A stretch of DNA of 64,000 nucleotides from positions 1,612,001 to 1,676,000 of the forward strand of contig NZ_JBDFMO010000001.1 in the NCBI RefSeq assembly GCF_047238305.1, written 5' to 3'. Shown here piece after piece: positions 1 through 8,356 of this stretch. This DNA is from Ferdinandcohnia sp047238305 (GTDB taxonomy: Bacteria > Bacillota > Bacilli > Bacillales > Bacillaceae_L). Every line of letters begins with the position of its first letter. Within the stretch, counting starts at the first letter, position 1. The translations under genes were made by a program, and so were the position numbers. The notes under the pieces are model-generated. The model had not been told where the DNA came from and did not search any database. It saw only the letters and a program-made list of their open reading frames with translations.

Positions 1-2
1 TC

Positions 3-344
3 GATTTAGTTATGCACAAAGGTGTAAATGGAGAGGTCTATAATGTTGGCGGACATAACGAAAAAACTAATTTAGAAGTAGTCCAAACCATTATTAAAAC
101 CCTTGACAAACCATATGATTTAATCGAATTTGTTGAAGATCGTTTAGGACATGATAAAAGATATGCAATTGACCCGACTAAATTGGAAAGCTTGGGATGG
201 AGACCTACCTATAATTTTGAGACAGGTATAGCTCAAACCATTAAATGGTATATTGAGAGTGAGGACTGGTGGAAACAAATTATTAGTGGAGAATATCAAA
301 AATATTTTGATTCTCAATACTATTTTAATAAAGAGGAAAAGTAA
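3..344 (+). CDS. dTDP-glucose 4,6-dehydratase, C-terminal part (partial, RmlB-like)
   Basis: This is the 3' end of a gene that starts before the window; the reading frame is open from base 3. The enzyme family converts dTDP-glucose to dTDP-4-keto-6-deoxyglucose in the cytoplasm. The 113 visible residues align along their whole length with the C-terminus of the complete RmlB at 26327-27349, sharing NGEVYNVGG, RYAID, LGWRP and ISGEYQ. Two differences stand out: the usual RPGHD reads RLGHD, and one codon is missing before LGWRP. It is followed after 15 bases by a glycosyltransferase and then by genes that use 4-keto-6-deoxy sugars, so it probably feeds the dTDP-3-amino sugar pathway here. Whether it is functional cannot be judged without the N-terminal half. 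Confidence 0.85.
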   Translation, partial: DLVMHKGVNGEVYNVGGHNEKTNLEVVQTIIKTLDKPYDLIEFVEDRLGHDKRYAIDPTKLESLGWRPTYNFETGIAQTIKWYIESEDWWKQIISGEYQKYFDSQYYFNKEEK

Positions 345-359
345 GAAGGGACCATATTA

Positions 360-1937
360 ATGGAACAAAATGACTTAATAAACATAATGAATCAAAGAAA
401 AATACTCTTTAATCAGATGATAGAAAAATCTGAAGAACATCTGGGATTAAATAACCTTGAATTGTCGTCTTTGTACTGTCAAATTGCTGCTGATTATGTG
501 AGTTATAGTCATGCAGGATTCTTCTATTCGAATAAACTAGAGGAAATACTAAGTGAGATTTCACTAAAGGTTATAAAAAACGATAAACTTGACCGTTCAA
601 AGAATAAAATTCAAAAGGTACTCCATATCGCTTCCGAACTATATGCAGTTGGTGGTCACACTAGACTATTACAGAATTGGATTAATTATGATGTAGGAAG
701 ATATAATGAATTAGTCATTACTAATCAGACAATGGAGGAAAGTCCAAAACAAATTATTGAAGAATTAGCTGAAAAGGGTATTACCGTAACATTCTTAAAA
801 GGTAAGAGTGAGGGAATTCTATCGAGAGCTATAGATTTGGTTTCAATTGCTAAAGAATTCGATGCAGTCGTTTTACATATTCATTCTTATGATGTAATTC
901 CTTTAATTGCTTTTTCAAATTCTCAAATTCCAGTATTGTTAATGAATCATGCAGATCACCGTTTTTGGATCGGGAGAAGTATATCTAATATGGTATTAGA
1001 ACTAAGAGAAACAGGAAAATCACTTTCAATGAAACGACGATTAATCAGTCCTGAAAATCAGTCTATATTGCCAATCCCACTAAAAGGTCCAGTCGAAATA
1101 ACTAAAGAAAAAGCAAGAAAAGCATTATCTATCAATAGCGATGATTTTGTCATTTTTTCAGTAGCATCATCGTATAAATACAAACCACTACATGATGGTG
1201 GTTTAGGTGAGGTCTTATTGCCATTAGTGAATAGATATTCAAATTTAAAAGCTTTAATTGTAGGGCCGAATCATTCAGAAGAGTACTGGAAAGATCTTAG
1301 TAAAAAGTCAAATGGGAAAATTCAAGCATTGGGGATAAAGCCACATGTTGATTATTATTATAAAGCTTCTGACTTATACTTAGATTCATATCCTGTAAGC
1401 TCTTTAACGTCCTTGTTAGATGCGGGCAAGTATTCATTACCGATATTTAGTCTTGAAAAGGGCTCTAAAGGGCTTGATTTAGATGATATTTCATTAGATC
1501 AATTAAATTATAAATCAGGTTCCTTAAAAGAACTTTATGAGAGTTTGCAAATGTATATTGAAGATGAGAAAAAAAGAGAAGAATTTGGTAATCAATGTTT
1601 TGATGAGATAAGCAAATACCATTTAAACCCTGGCTGGGTGGGGATATTAGATGAAATTTTTAATAAAGTATTGAATACGGGAAAAATAAGGAAAGAAGAG
1701 GATACTTCAAAAATAATTGATAAGTTTGATTATCCCCTAGTCTATATGCATCATAAACACAAAAGTAAAGAATACGAATTGCTTAGTTCTTTTAGCAACT
1801 CCTTCGTGTTATTTCCCTTTTCAGAAAAATTAGGTTATATTCCAGCAATAGTTAAAACTGCTACTAAGGAACCTAAGATTGGTAAATTACTTTTACCAAA
1901 TGGTGTTAAAAAAATACTGAAAAAATTAATGACATAG
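360..1937 (+). CDS. Glycosyltransferase-like protein, probable GT-B fold
   Basis: This 525-residue cytoplasmic protein probably transfers a sugar during assembly of the surface polysaccharide. About 80 helical residues precede a Rossmann-like segment with ASELYAVGGHTR near residue 95, the shape of the first GT-B lobe (glycine-rich loop). A second lobe shows VGPNHSEEYWKDL near residue 300 and LYLDSYPVSSLTSLLDAG near residue 340, which resembles the nucleotide-sugar binding end of GT4/GT41-type enzymes. No EX7E motif was clearly seen, so the exact family is open. The start has a good ribosome binding site (GAAGGGA). It lies 15 bases after the dehydratase and 10 bases before the isomerase gene, consistent with one operon. 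Confidence 0.65.
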   Translation: MEQNDLINIMNQRKILFNQMIEKSEEHLGLNNLELSSLYCQIAADYVSYSHAGFFYSNKLEEILSEISLKVIKNDKLDRSKNKIQKVLHIASELYAVGGHTRLLQNWINYDVGRYNELVITNQTMEESPKQIIEELAEKGITVTFLKGKSEGILSRAIDLVSIAKEFDAVVLHIHSYDVIPLIAFSNSQIPVLLMNHADHRFWIGRSISNMVLELRETGKSLSMKRRLISPENQSILPIPLKGPVEITKEKARKALSINSDDFVIFSVASSYKYKPLHDGGLGEVLLPLVNRYSNLKALIVGPNHSEEYWKDLSKKSNGKIQALGIKPHVDYYYKASDLYLDSYPVSSLTSLLDAGKYSLPIFSLEKGSKGLDLDDISLDQLNYKSGSLKELYESLQMYIEDEKKREEFGNQCFDEISKYHLNPGWVGILDEIFNKVLNTGKIRKEEDTSKIIDKFDYPLVYMHHKHKSKEYELLSSFSNSFVLFPFSEKLGYIPAIVKTATKEPKIGKLLLPNGVKKILKKLMT

Positions 1938-1947
1938 GAGTAGAAAT

Positions 1948-2358
1948 ATGAATAAGATAATTAGTCTAAAAAAAAATGGGAATCCTGAGATAGGATATCT
2001 ATCATTTTTTGAGTCTGAAAAGGACGTTCCGTTTGAAATTAAAAGAGTTTATTATACCTATGATGTTCCAATTAATACAAAGCGGGGGATGCATGCTCAT
2101 AAAAATTTACAGCAAATTTTATGGTGCCCCTTTGGGAAAATTGAGGTAATTTTAGATGATGGATATAATAAAGAAAAGTTCTTACTGGACTCTCCTGAAA
2201 AAGGCTTGTTAATAACAAAGGGAATCTGGCGGGATATTTACTGGAGAAAAGAAGGATCTGTACTATGTGTAGCTACTTCAGACTTTTATAATGCAGATGA
2301 TTATATAAGGGATTATGAGGAATTTCTAGAATACGTTAGTAGAGGGCATTATAAATAA
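1948..2358 (+). CDS. dTDP-4-keto-6-deoxyglucose 3,4-ketoisomerase (FdtA/QdtA type)
   Basis: This 136-residue cupin protein matches the length and pattern of FdtA/QdtA (WxcM C-terminal family), which moves the keto group of dTDP-4-keto-6-deoxyglucose from C4 to C3. The signature RGMHAHK places His49 and His51 exactly where the catalytic histidines of FdtA lie (family knowledge). QQILWCPFGKIEV continues the beta-barrel. The product is then aminated at C3 by the aminotransferase at 3126-4217 and acetylated by the LbH enzyme at 2543-3103, giving dTDP-Fuc3NAc or dTDP-Qui3NAc. Sequence reading alone cannot decide between the galacto (FdtA) and gluco (QdtA) epimer. The gene begins 10 bases after its neighbour with a GGAG ribosome site. 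Confidence 0.88.
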   Translation: MNKIISLKKNGNPEIGYLSFFESEKDVPFEIKRVYYTYDVPINTKRGMHAHKNLQQILWCPFGKIEVILDDGYNKEKFLLDSPEKGLLITKGIWRDIYWRKEGSVLCVATSDFYNADDYIRDYEEFLEYVSRGHYK

Positions 2359-2389
2359 AAAGAGTTCTATGTAATCGGGGGAGAAAAAA

Positions 2390-2542
2390 ATGAATATAAC
2401 CCAAGACCTAAATGCTAGTGTACACTCTACGATGGTGTTAAAATTGGAAATAGTGTAAAAAGTGGTTCATTGGAGCAATTATTATCTAATGACATTAATG
2501 GAGATCATACCTCTATCCAACTATTAATACGGAGGTGCACTT
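2390..2542 (+). pseudogene. Frameshifted relic of a hexapeptide-repeat acetyltransferase
   Basis: A strong ribosome site (GGGGGAG) precedes an ATG at 2390, but that frame stops after 22 codons. Moving one frame over, the DNA continues as YDGVKIGNSVK and then GDHTSIQ, which are typical left-handed beta-helix acyltransferase turns. The likely explanation is a decayed start of an acetyltransferase of the same type as the intact gene that begins at 2543. It may be a vestige of a partial duplication or of an earlier N-terminus. A translated leader peptide with 22 residues is the alternative, but the hexapeptide-like residues in the shifted frame favour decay. Confidence 0.5.
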
Positions 2543-3103
2543 ATGCACGAAGCCTTTATACATCCACGAGCACAAGTAGAGAGTAATGATATTGGAAAGG
2601 GAACTAAGGTATGGGCCTTTTCTTATATTCTTTCTGGGGCAAGTATCGGAGAAGATTGTAATATTTGTAGTCATACATTCATTGAAAATCAGGTAAAAAT
2701 CGGAAATAAAGTAACAGTAAAATCAGGGGTTTATATTTGGAATGGTGTTCAGATAGCTGATGAGGTGTTTTTAGGACCTAATGTTACGTTTACTAATGAT
2801 TTTGCTCCTAGATCCAAACAATATCCAGAAAAATTTTTAGAAACAGTAGTAGAACATGGTGCTTCTATTGGAGCAAACGCTACAATAATAGCTGGAAATA
2901 CAATAGGTAGGTATGCTATGATTGGCGCTGGATCAGTTGTTACTAAAAATATTCCTAATAATACATTATGGTATGGAAATCCGTGCCGTTTTAGTTCTTA
3001 TATTTGCAATTGTGGGAATAAGCTGAACCAGGACTATATCTGCCCCAAATGTAATAGGGAGTATGAATTAATAAATAGTGTTATTAAACAGAAAAATCAA
3101 TAA
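2543..3103 (+). CDS. dTDP-3-amino-3,6-dideoxyhexose N-acetyltransferase (FdtC/QdtC-like)
   Basis: This 186-residue protein is a left-handed beta-helix acyltransferase. Hexapeptide turns such as IGKGTK, IGEDCN, IGNKVT, IGANAT and IGRYAM run from about residue 17 to 140. The family acetylates the 3-amino group of dTDP-3-amino-3,6-dideoxy sugars with acetyl-CoA, and the neighbouring isomerase and aminotransferase support that role. The C-terminus carries an unusual extra zinc-ribbon-like set, CNCG followed by CPKC (about residues 153-172), absent from minimal FdtC/QdtC enzymes. The ATG at 2543 follows a GGAGG site. A WbbJ-type maltose/serine acetyltransferase is the general alternative. Confidence 0.8.
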   Translation: MHEAFIHPRAQVESNDIGKGTKVWAFSYILSGASIGEDCNICSHTFIENQVKIGNKVTVKSGVYIWNGVQIADEVFLGPNVTFTNDFAPRSKQYPEKFLETVVEHGASIGANATIIAGNTIGRYAMIGAGSVVTKNIPNNTLWYGNPCRFSSYICNCGNKLNQDYICPKCNREYELINSVIKQKNQ

Positions 3104-3125
3104 CTTTAGATGGGAGTAAAGTATT

Positions 3126-4217
3126 TTGATACCATTTTTAGATTTAAAAGAAATAAATGCGTCTTATCAAAAGGAAATAAATGAAGTAGCAGAAAGGGTC
3201 ATATCTAGTGGATGGTATATTCTAGGGAAAGAGGTTCAAGCGTTCGAAGAAGCCTTTGCAAAATATTGTGGAGTCAAACATTGTATAGGGGTTGCAAATG
3301 GACTTGAAGCATTAACCTTAATTATAAAAGCATATGGTATTGGTGAAGGAGACGAAGTGATAGTCCCATCTAATACTTACATTGCATCTATTTTAGCAAT
3401 AACTACGAATGGTGCAACTCCTGTATTAGTTGAACCTACTGTTTCGAGTTATAACATAGAACCAGAATTAATAGAAGAAAAAATAACTACAAATACTAAA
3501 GCTATATTAGCTGTTCATTTATATGGTCAAACTGCAAATATGGATCCAATTAATCGGATTGCACAAAAATATAACCTGAAGGTAATTGAGGATGCGGCTC
3601 AAGCTCACGGGGCTATTTACTCAGGTAAGAGGACTGGTAATCTAGGCGATGCTGCCGGCTTTAGTTTCTACCCTGGAAAAAATCTTGGTGCCCTTGGTGA
3701 TGGCGGAGCAATCACGACAAATGATGCCGAACTAGCAGAACAATTAAAGGCTCTACGTAATTATGGGTCACATGAGAAGTATAAGAATATCTTTAAAGGT
3801 GTAAATAGTCGTTTAGATGAGATTCAAGCAGGAATACTAAACGTTAAACTTAAATACCTAGACAAAGATAATGAAAACAGAAGAAAAATTGCTGAATATT
3901 ATAATAGCAACATCTCCAATCACAAGATAGTTCTACCGCATGTTGAAAATGGAGATAGATTATCACATGTTTGGCATTTATATGTTATTAGGACTAAAGA
4001 AAGAGAGCATCTCCAAAGCTATCTAGAAGAAAACGGTATACAAACATTAATACACTATCCAATTCCTCCTCATAAGCAAAAGGCTTATTCAGAGTGGAAT
4101 TCACTTAGTTATCCAATTTCTGAAACAATACATAATGAGGTTTTAAGTATACCGATATCTCCAATCTTAACAATGGAACAAGCAAAACAAGTAGTGGAAG
4201 TAATTAATAACTATTAG
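3126..4217 (+). CDS. PLP-dependent sugar 3-aminotransferase (FdtB/QdtB, DegT/DnrJ/EryC1 family)
   Basis: This 363-residue enzyme belongs to the DegT/DnrJ/EryC1 aminotransferases and likely aminates dTDP-3-keto-6-deoxyhexose using glutamate. The PLP-binding lysine is Lys185 in FYPGKNLGALGDGG, with the pyridine-N-contacting Asp156 in EDAAQAHGA. Its length is normal for the family. Translation begins at a TTG (3126) about 10 bases after GGGAG, with MIPFLDL as the expected N-terminus. Together with the isomerase and acetyltransferase upstream it completes a dTDP-3-acetamido-3,6-dideoxyhexose route, and the flippase gene follows after 16 bases. Confidence 0.9.
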   Translation: MIPFLDLKEINASYQKEINEVAERVISSGWYILGKEVQAFEEAFAKYCGVKHCIGVANGLEALTLIIKAYGIGEGDEVIVPSNTYIASILAITTNGATPVLVEPTVSSYNIEPELIEEKITTNTKAILAVHLYGQTANMDPINRIAQKYNLKVIEDAAQAHGAIYSGKRTGNLGDAAGFSFYPGKNLGALGDGGAITTNDAELAEQLKALRNYGSHEKYKNIFKGVNSRLDEIQAGILNVKLKYLDKDNENRRKIAEYYNSNISNHKIVLPHVENGDRLSHVWHLYVIRTKEREHLQSYLEENGIQTLIHYPIPPHKQKAYSEWNSLSYPISETIHNEVLSIPISPILTMEQAKQVVEVINNY

Positions 4218-4233
4218 TTAGGATACGTATAAA

Positions 4234-5502
4234 ATGAATTTTCTAAAAACAAGTATATTGACTGGAATATCGACAATAATAAAAATTTTATCGGGTTTAG
4301 TCATAAATAAAGTAATTTCAGTCTATATTGGACCAGCAGGAATTGCATTAATCGGTCAATTTCAAAGTGTTCTAAACATAGTCACAACATTAGGAAATGG
4401 TGCAATCAATTCTGGTGTAACAAAGTATGTAGCAGAATACAATGAGGATAAAGCTAAAAGAGATGAAGTTATTAGTGCAGGACTAATAATTACTATTACA
4501 TTTTCAGTAATTATTGGTGCAATTATTTTTCTTTTCAGTAGATTTTTCTCAATAGAATTCTTACAATCAGAGAATTATCATTTAATATTCAAAACTTTAG
4601 GTATAACACTAATCTTAACGAGCTTAAATACCTTTTTACTATCATTATTAAATGGTTTGAAGAAGATTAAGTTATTTATTTTTGTAAATATTACAAGTAG
4701 TGTAATTTCCCTTATTATTACATCCATTCTTACAATAAAGTATCTATTATTCGGTGCATTATTATCATCAATTTTAATACAAGCTATCGTCTTATGTGTA
4801 TCTTTACCTAGTGTAATAAAATTACATGATTTTAATTTTACCTTTCATAGGATAGTGAATCATAAGGTATACAAAAGCCTTTTTGCCTTTTCCTTAATGG
4901 CAATAGTTACAGTGTTAACAGTTCCAGTTGTGCAGATCGCTATCCGAAGTCACTTGATTAATCAATTTTCCATCGAACAAGCAGGTTATTGGCAATCAGT
5001 CTGGAAAATATCCGAAATGTATTTGATGGTGTTAACTACAGCTTTTTCAACTTACTATCTACCAAGGTTATCAGAATTACAAACAAGATTAGAATTGAGA
5101 AAAGAAATTTTCTCTGGTTATAAAATAATAATTCCATTTGTGTTAATTAGTACTTTAGCTATTTATTTTCTTAGGGATTTTATTATTTGGTTATTGTTTA
5201 CACCTGATTTTTTAGAGATGAGATCACTTTTCCTATTTCAATTAATTGGTGATTTCTTAAAAATGTGTAGTTGGACTTTATCATTTTTAATGCTAGCTAA
5301 AGCAATGACTAAAACGTTTATTATAACGGAAGTAGTGTTCTCAGCATCATTTTATCTATTAACTGTGTATTTTACAAAGCTATTTGGGTTGATTGGTGTT
5401 ACTATTGCTTATGCAACAAATTATTTTGTTTATCTTATCGTAATCATTTTTATTTTCTCAGACATTGTTTTTAATAGAGATAAAAATAAACAACTTATTT
5501 AA
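4234..5502 (+). CDS. Polysaccharide flippase, Wzx/MATE-like membrane protein
   Basis: This 422-residue integral membrane protein has about twelve hydrophobic segments spread evenly from residue 5 to 415. It begins with FLKTSILTGISTIIK and has INKVISVYIGPAGIALIGQFQS, the typical opening of Wzx-type O-antigen/polysaccharide flippases. These proteins move undecaprenyl-diphosphate-linked repeat units to the outer face of the membrane. The position after the sugar synthesis genes and before glycosyltransferase, polymerase and priming-enzyme genes supports this. No strong hairpin follows within 20 bases; a weak GAATCC/GGGTTC inverted repeat lies at 5520-5545. Confidence 0.85.
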   Translation: MNFLKTSILTGISTIIKILSGLVINKVISVYIGPAGIALIGQFQSVLNIVTTLGNGAINSGVTKYVAEYNEDKAKRDEVISAGLIITITFSVIIGAIIFLFSRFFSIEFLQSENYHLIFKTLGITLILTSLNTFLLSLLNGLKKIKLFIFVNITSSVISLIITSILTIKYLLFGALLSSILIQAIVLCVSLPSVIKLHDFNFTFHRIVNHKVYKSLFAFSLMAIVTVLTVPVVQIAIRSHLINQFSIEQAGYWQSVWKISEMYLMVLTTAFSTYYLPRLSELQTRLELRKEIFSGYKIIIPFVLISTLAIYFLRDFIIWLLFTPDFLEMRSLFLFQLIGDFLKMCSWTLSFLMLAKAMTKTFIITEVVFSASFYLLTVYFTKLFGLIGVTIAYATNYFVYLIVIIFIFSDIVFNRDKNKQLI

Positions 5503-5602
5503 TACTGCTTTATATTAAGCGAATCCAAGGATGTATTGGGTTCGTTTCTCATTTGTGTTTATTTAGCAAAATAATGTTAAGTAATATTAAATACACCTAA
5601 TT

Positions 5603-6565
5603 ATGAAATCTTCAAAAAATTATGTTGGAAAGGAAGTGAAAGAAGTGGAAAGTCCTTTAGTTTCAATAGTAATACTAAATTTCAACTCTGATCAGAAAAC
5701 AAAAATATGTATTGAAAGTATAACTAAACTAAGATATGAGCCATTAGAAATAATAATAGTTGATAATTCTACCAACAGTGAATCTGCGAAAAAAGTGGAG
5801 GAAATATCCAGAGAACATTCGTTTATCTTTAAAAGAATTCATGAAAACATGGGGTATGCAGCTGGAAATAGAGTTGGCGTTGAAATAGCATTGGGATTAA
5901 ATAGTGATTATGTATTTATTTTAAATAATGATACATATTTAGAAGAAAATTGTATTACTAACATTATTGAAGTGATGGAGCAGGATAAGTCGATATGTGT
6001 TGCTGGACCAGTTATCTACGATTTAGTATATGGAAGTGATAGAACAATCAAATTAACTGAAAACCTTCAATCAGCGGGATTAAAAATAAGCTCGTTGTCA
6101 GGAGTCACTACTTCGGATATACATTTTGATTCTAGTCGTTTTAGTGAACACCCATTTATATCGGGAGCAGCCTTAATGCTAAGAGCTGATATTATAAAAA
6201 AACATGGATTTATTGATGAAAGTTTCTTCCTCTATTTTGAAGAAACAGATTATTGCTTTACTCTACGTGATCATGATCCTTTAAATAAAATTGTGACAGT
6301 GAATGATTCCAAAATTTGGCACGAAACAAGTAGCGATATTGAAGAGAAGATATATTCTTTGTATTATTCACACAGAAATAAAATAGTATTTATGAAAAAA
6401 CACTTTCGGGGCAAATTTTTTTTCTTTTTACTATATTTATTTTTACTTTCGATACCTAAAAAAATGCTAAAAATACTAAAGGATAATAAGAAAGGTTATA
6501 CAAAAACTCTTTTTAAAGCAACGGTAGATGGCCTAAGGGGTAGATTGGGGAAAAGTGATTTCTAG
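5603..6565 (+). CDS. Family 2 glycosyltransferase with C-terminal membrane-binding helix
   Basis: This 320-residue GT2 enzyme resembles rhamnosyltransferase/WcaA types. It shows SIVILNFNSDQKTKICIES near the N-terminus, the nucleotide-binding IIIVDNST, and the metal-binding acidic motif FILNNDTYL. ISGAALMLR and FLYFEETDYCF are conserved acceptor-side elements. A hydrophobic helix near residue 270 (FFFLLYLFLL) suggests membrane contact. The ATG at 5603 is the longest start, but GTG codons at 5636 and 5645 follow an AAGGAAG site and would begin closer to the fold, so the true start is uncertain. A terminator follows at 6609. Confidence 0.85.
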   Translation: MKSSKNYVGKEVKEVESPLVSIVILNFNSDQKTKICIESITKLRYEPLEIIIVDNSTNSESAKKVEEISREHSFIFKRIHENMGYAAGNRVGVEIALGLNSDYVFILNNDTYLEENCITNIIEVMEQDKSICVAGPVIYDLVYGSDRTIKLTENLQSAGLKISSLSGVTTSDIHFDSSRFSEHPFISGAALMLRADIIKKHGFIDESFFLYFEETDYCFTLRDHDPLNKIVTVNDSKIWHETSSDIEEKIYSLYYSHRNKIVFMKKHFRGKFFFFLLYLFLLSIPKKMLKILKDNKKGYTKTLFKATVDGLRGRLGKSDF

Positions 6566-6608
6566 CATAATTGAACAATTACATAAAAATGACATACAAA
6601 ATTACAAG

Positions 6609-6632
6609 AGCACTCTCTCAAGGGTGCTTTTT
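6609..6632 (+). terminator. Rho-independent terminator after the glycosyltransferase
   Basis: AGCACTC and GGGTGCT form a 7-bp stem with a TCTCAA-type loop followed by TTTTT. It closes the first polysaccharide transcription unit, 45 bases after the stop codon. The 220 bases that follow, before the next gene, contain no convincing -35/-10 pair although TACAAT at 6731 could serve as a -10 box. Confidence 0.6.
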
Positions 6633-6851
6633 GTGAGTGAATTTAACTTATACAACATATTATTTGAAAAATTATGGGTCTAAAGTATGTCATTCCTAAA
6701 ATTTACAAGTCAAAAGAGTGGTAAATATGTTACAATACACATTGTGAAATATTAATGATATAGTTATACAAGGATTTACACACTTCGACATATTTATTAA
6801 TTTCATAGATAATGCGTTCCTAGTTAAAGAAAGAAGAGGGGGAATTTTTAT

Positions 6852-7556
6852 ATGAAACTAGCAAACCAAGAAAATATTAAGTATATAGATAGACCTGAAA
6901 ATGGTAATGTGAACGTAGATATTTTGCAGTATTCCAATATAGCTATTAATAAATCTTATCTTTTACCTAAAAGATTAATTGATATAATTGGATCGTTAAT
7001 TGGAATATTGATGTTATCTCCATTATTTTTAATTATAAGTCTCTTAATAAAAATCGAAGACCCTAAGGGTTCCGTTTTCTTTAAACAAAAAAGAGTTGGT
7101 AAGAATGGAAGACAATTCGAGATGTTTAAATTCCGATCAATGGTAACAAATGCCGAGGCATTGCTTGACTCTTTAATGCATAGAAACGAAACAACTGGGG
7201 CAATGTTTAAAATGAAAGACGATCCACGAGTTACTAAAATCGGTAAATTCATTAGAAAGACAAGTATTGATGAATTACCTCAGTTATGGAATGTCTTAAA
7301 AGGTGATATGAGTTTAGTGGGTCCACGTCCCCCATTGGTTAGAGAAGTAGCACAATACAATAAATATGAAATGCAACGATTATTAGTAACTCCAGGATGT
7401 ACAGGCTTATGGCAGATAAGTGGAAGAAGCAAAATTGGGTTTAAGCAAATGGTTGAGTTGGATTTGAATTATATTTCTAGAATGAACTTTTTATTCGATG
7501 TTAAAATAATTTTTGGTACATTTAAAGTATTTTTTGGTTCAGATGATGCATATTAA
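6852..7556 (+). CDS. Priming phosphoglycosyl transferase (bacterial sugar transferase)
   Basis: This 234-residue monotopic membrane enzyme transfers a sugar phosphate from a nucleotide sugar to undecaprenyl phosphate, starting repeat-unit synthesis. A single hydrophobic re-entrant segment (about residues 44-65, DIIGSLIGILMLSPLFLI) precedes the catalytic domain. Signature motifs are FKQKRVGKNGRQFEMFKFRSM, with the family Arg/Lys-rich stretch, DELPQLWNVL and MSLVGPRPP. The length equals that of EpsL/PglC-like short forms lacking the large WbaP N-terminal domain. It begins a new transcription unit with the GGGGG ribosome site and is followed by the TagA-like gene 25 bases later. Confidence 0.92.
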   Translation: MKLANQENIKYIDRPENGNVNVDILQYSNIAINKSYLLPKRLIDIIGSLIGILMLSPLFLIISLLIKIEDPKGSVFFKQKRVGKNGRQFEMFKFRSMVTNAEALLDSLMHRNETTGAMFKMKDDPRVTKIGKFIRKTSIDELPQLWNVLKGDMSLVGPRPPLVREVAQYNKYEMQRLLVTPGCTGLWQISGRSKIGFKQMVELDLNYISRMNFLFDVKIIFGTFKVFFGSDDAY

Positions 7557-7581
7557 GAAGGAGACAGAAAGGTATTGAAGT

Positions 7582-8337
7582 ATGCGTAAAGTAGAGATGT
7601 TTAATATTGAATTCGATAATATTGATTTTGATGGTCTTTTCTCCTTTTTTGAGGATGCAATAGTAAATGAAAAAAAAACCTATCTGGTAACGTGTAACGT
7701 AGATCATATTATGAACGTACAAAAGGATTCTAAATTCAGAGAAATTTACAATAATGCAGACTTGATTGTTGCTGACGGTGTACCAGTAGTTTGGGCATCT
7801 AAATTATTGGGTAACCCATTAAAAGAAAAAATATCTGGCTCAGATATTATACCTAAATTGGCAAACAAATTAGTAGAAAAGAATTACTCCCTTTTCTTCT
7901 TAGGAGCTGACGAGGGTGTTGCTGCGAAGGCGGCTGAGAACCTTAAAGAAAATTACCCGAAAATAAAGGTTGTAGGGACATATTCTCCTTCTTATGGCTT
8001 TGAGAAAAACGAGGGGGAAATAAAGAGAATTATTGAAATGATAAATAATTCGAAGCCTGACCTACTTTTTGTGGGGGTAGGAAGTCCTAAACAAGAAAAA
8101 TGGATTTATAAATACTATCAGGATTTACAGGTTCCTGTTTCAATTGGTGTGGGTGCAACTTTTGACTTTCTTGCAGGAAATGTAAAGAGAGCACCTTTAT
8201 TTATGCAAAAAAGTGGTTTGGAATGGTTTTGGAGATTAATACAGGAACCGAAGCGGCTTTGGAAAAGATACCTTGTTAACGATAGTAAATTTATTATCCT
8301 GTTTATTAATGAACTTATAAAAAAAATGTTTAAATAA
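7582..8337 (+). CDS. WecG/TagA family glycosyltransferase (GT26)
   Basis: This 251-residue enzyme of the TagA/WecG/CpsF family adds the second sugar, usually N-acetylmannosamine, to an undecaprenyl-diphosphate-linked sugar. The signature VTCNVDH near residue 37, VADGVPVV with Asp65 (the position of the catalytic base in structurally studied TagA), and VGVGSPKQEKWI near residue 155 are all present. The C-terminal tail PLFMQKSGLEWFWRL with a basic end is the membrane-targeting appendage of the family. It lies directly behind the priming enzyme. Which sugar it adds here is not visible from sequence. Confidence 0.9.
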   Translation: MRKVEMFNIEFDNIDFDGLFSFFEDAIVNEKKTYLVTCNVDHIMNVQKDSKFREIYNNADLIVADGVPVVWASKLLGNPLKEKISGSDIIPKLANKLVEKNYSLFFLGADEGVAAKAAENLKENYPKIKVVGTYSPSYGFEKNEGEIKRIIEMINNSKPDLLFVGVGSPKQEKWIYKYYQDLQVPVSIGVGATFDFLAGNVKRAPLFMQKSGLEWFWRLIQEPKRLWKRYLVNDSKFIILFINELIKKMFK

Positions 8338-8356
8338 ATCAAGGTTGGAGTTTTAC

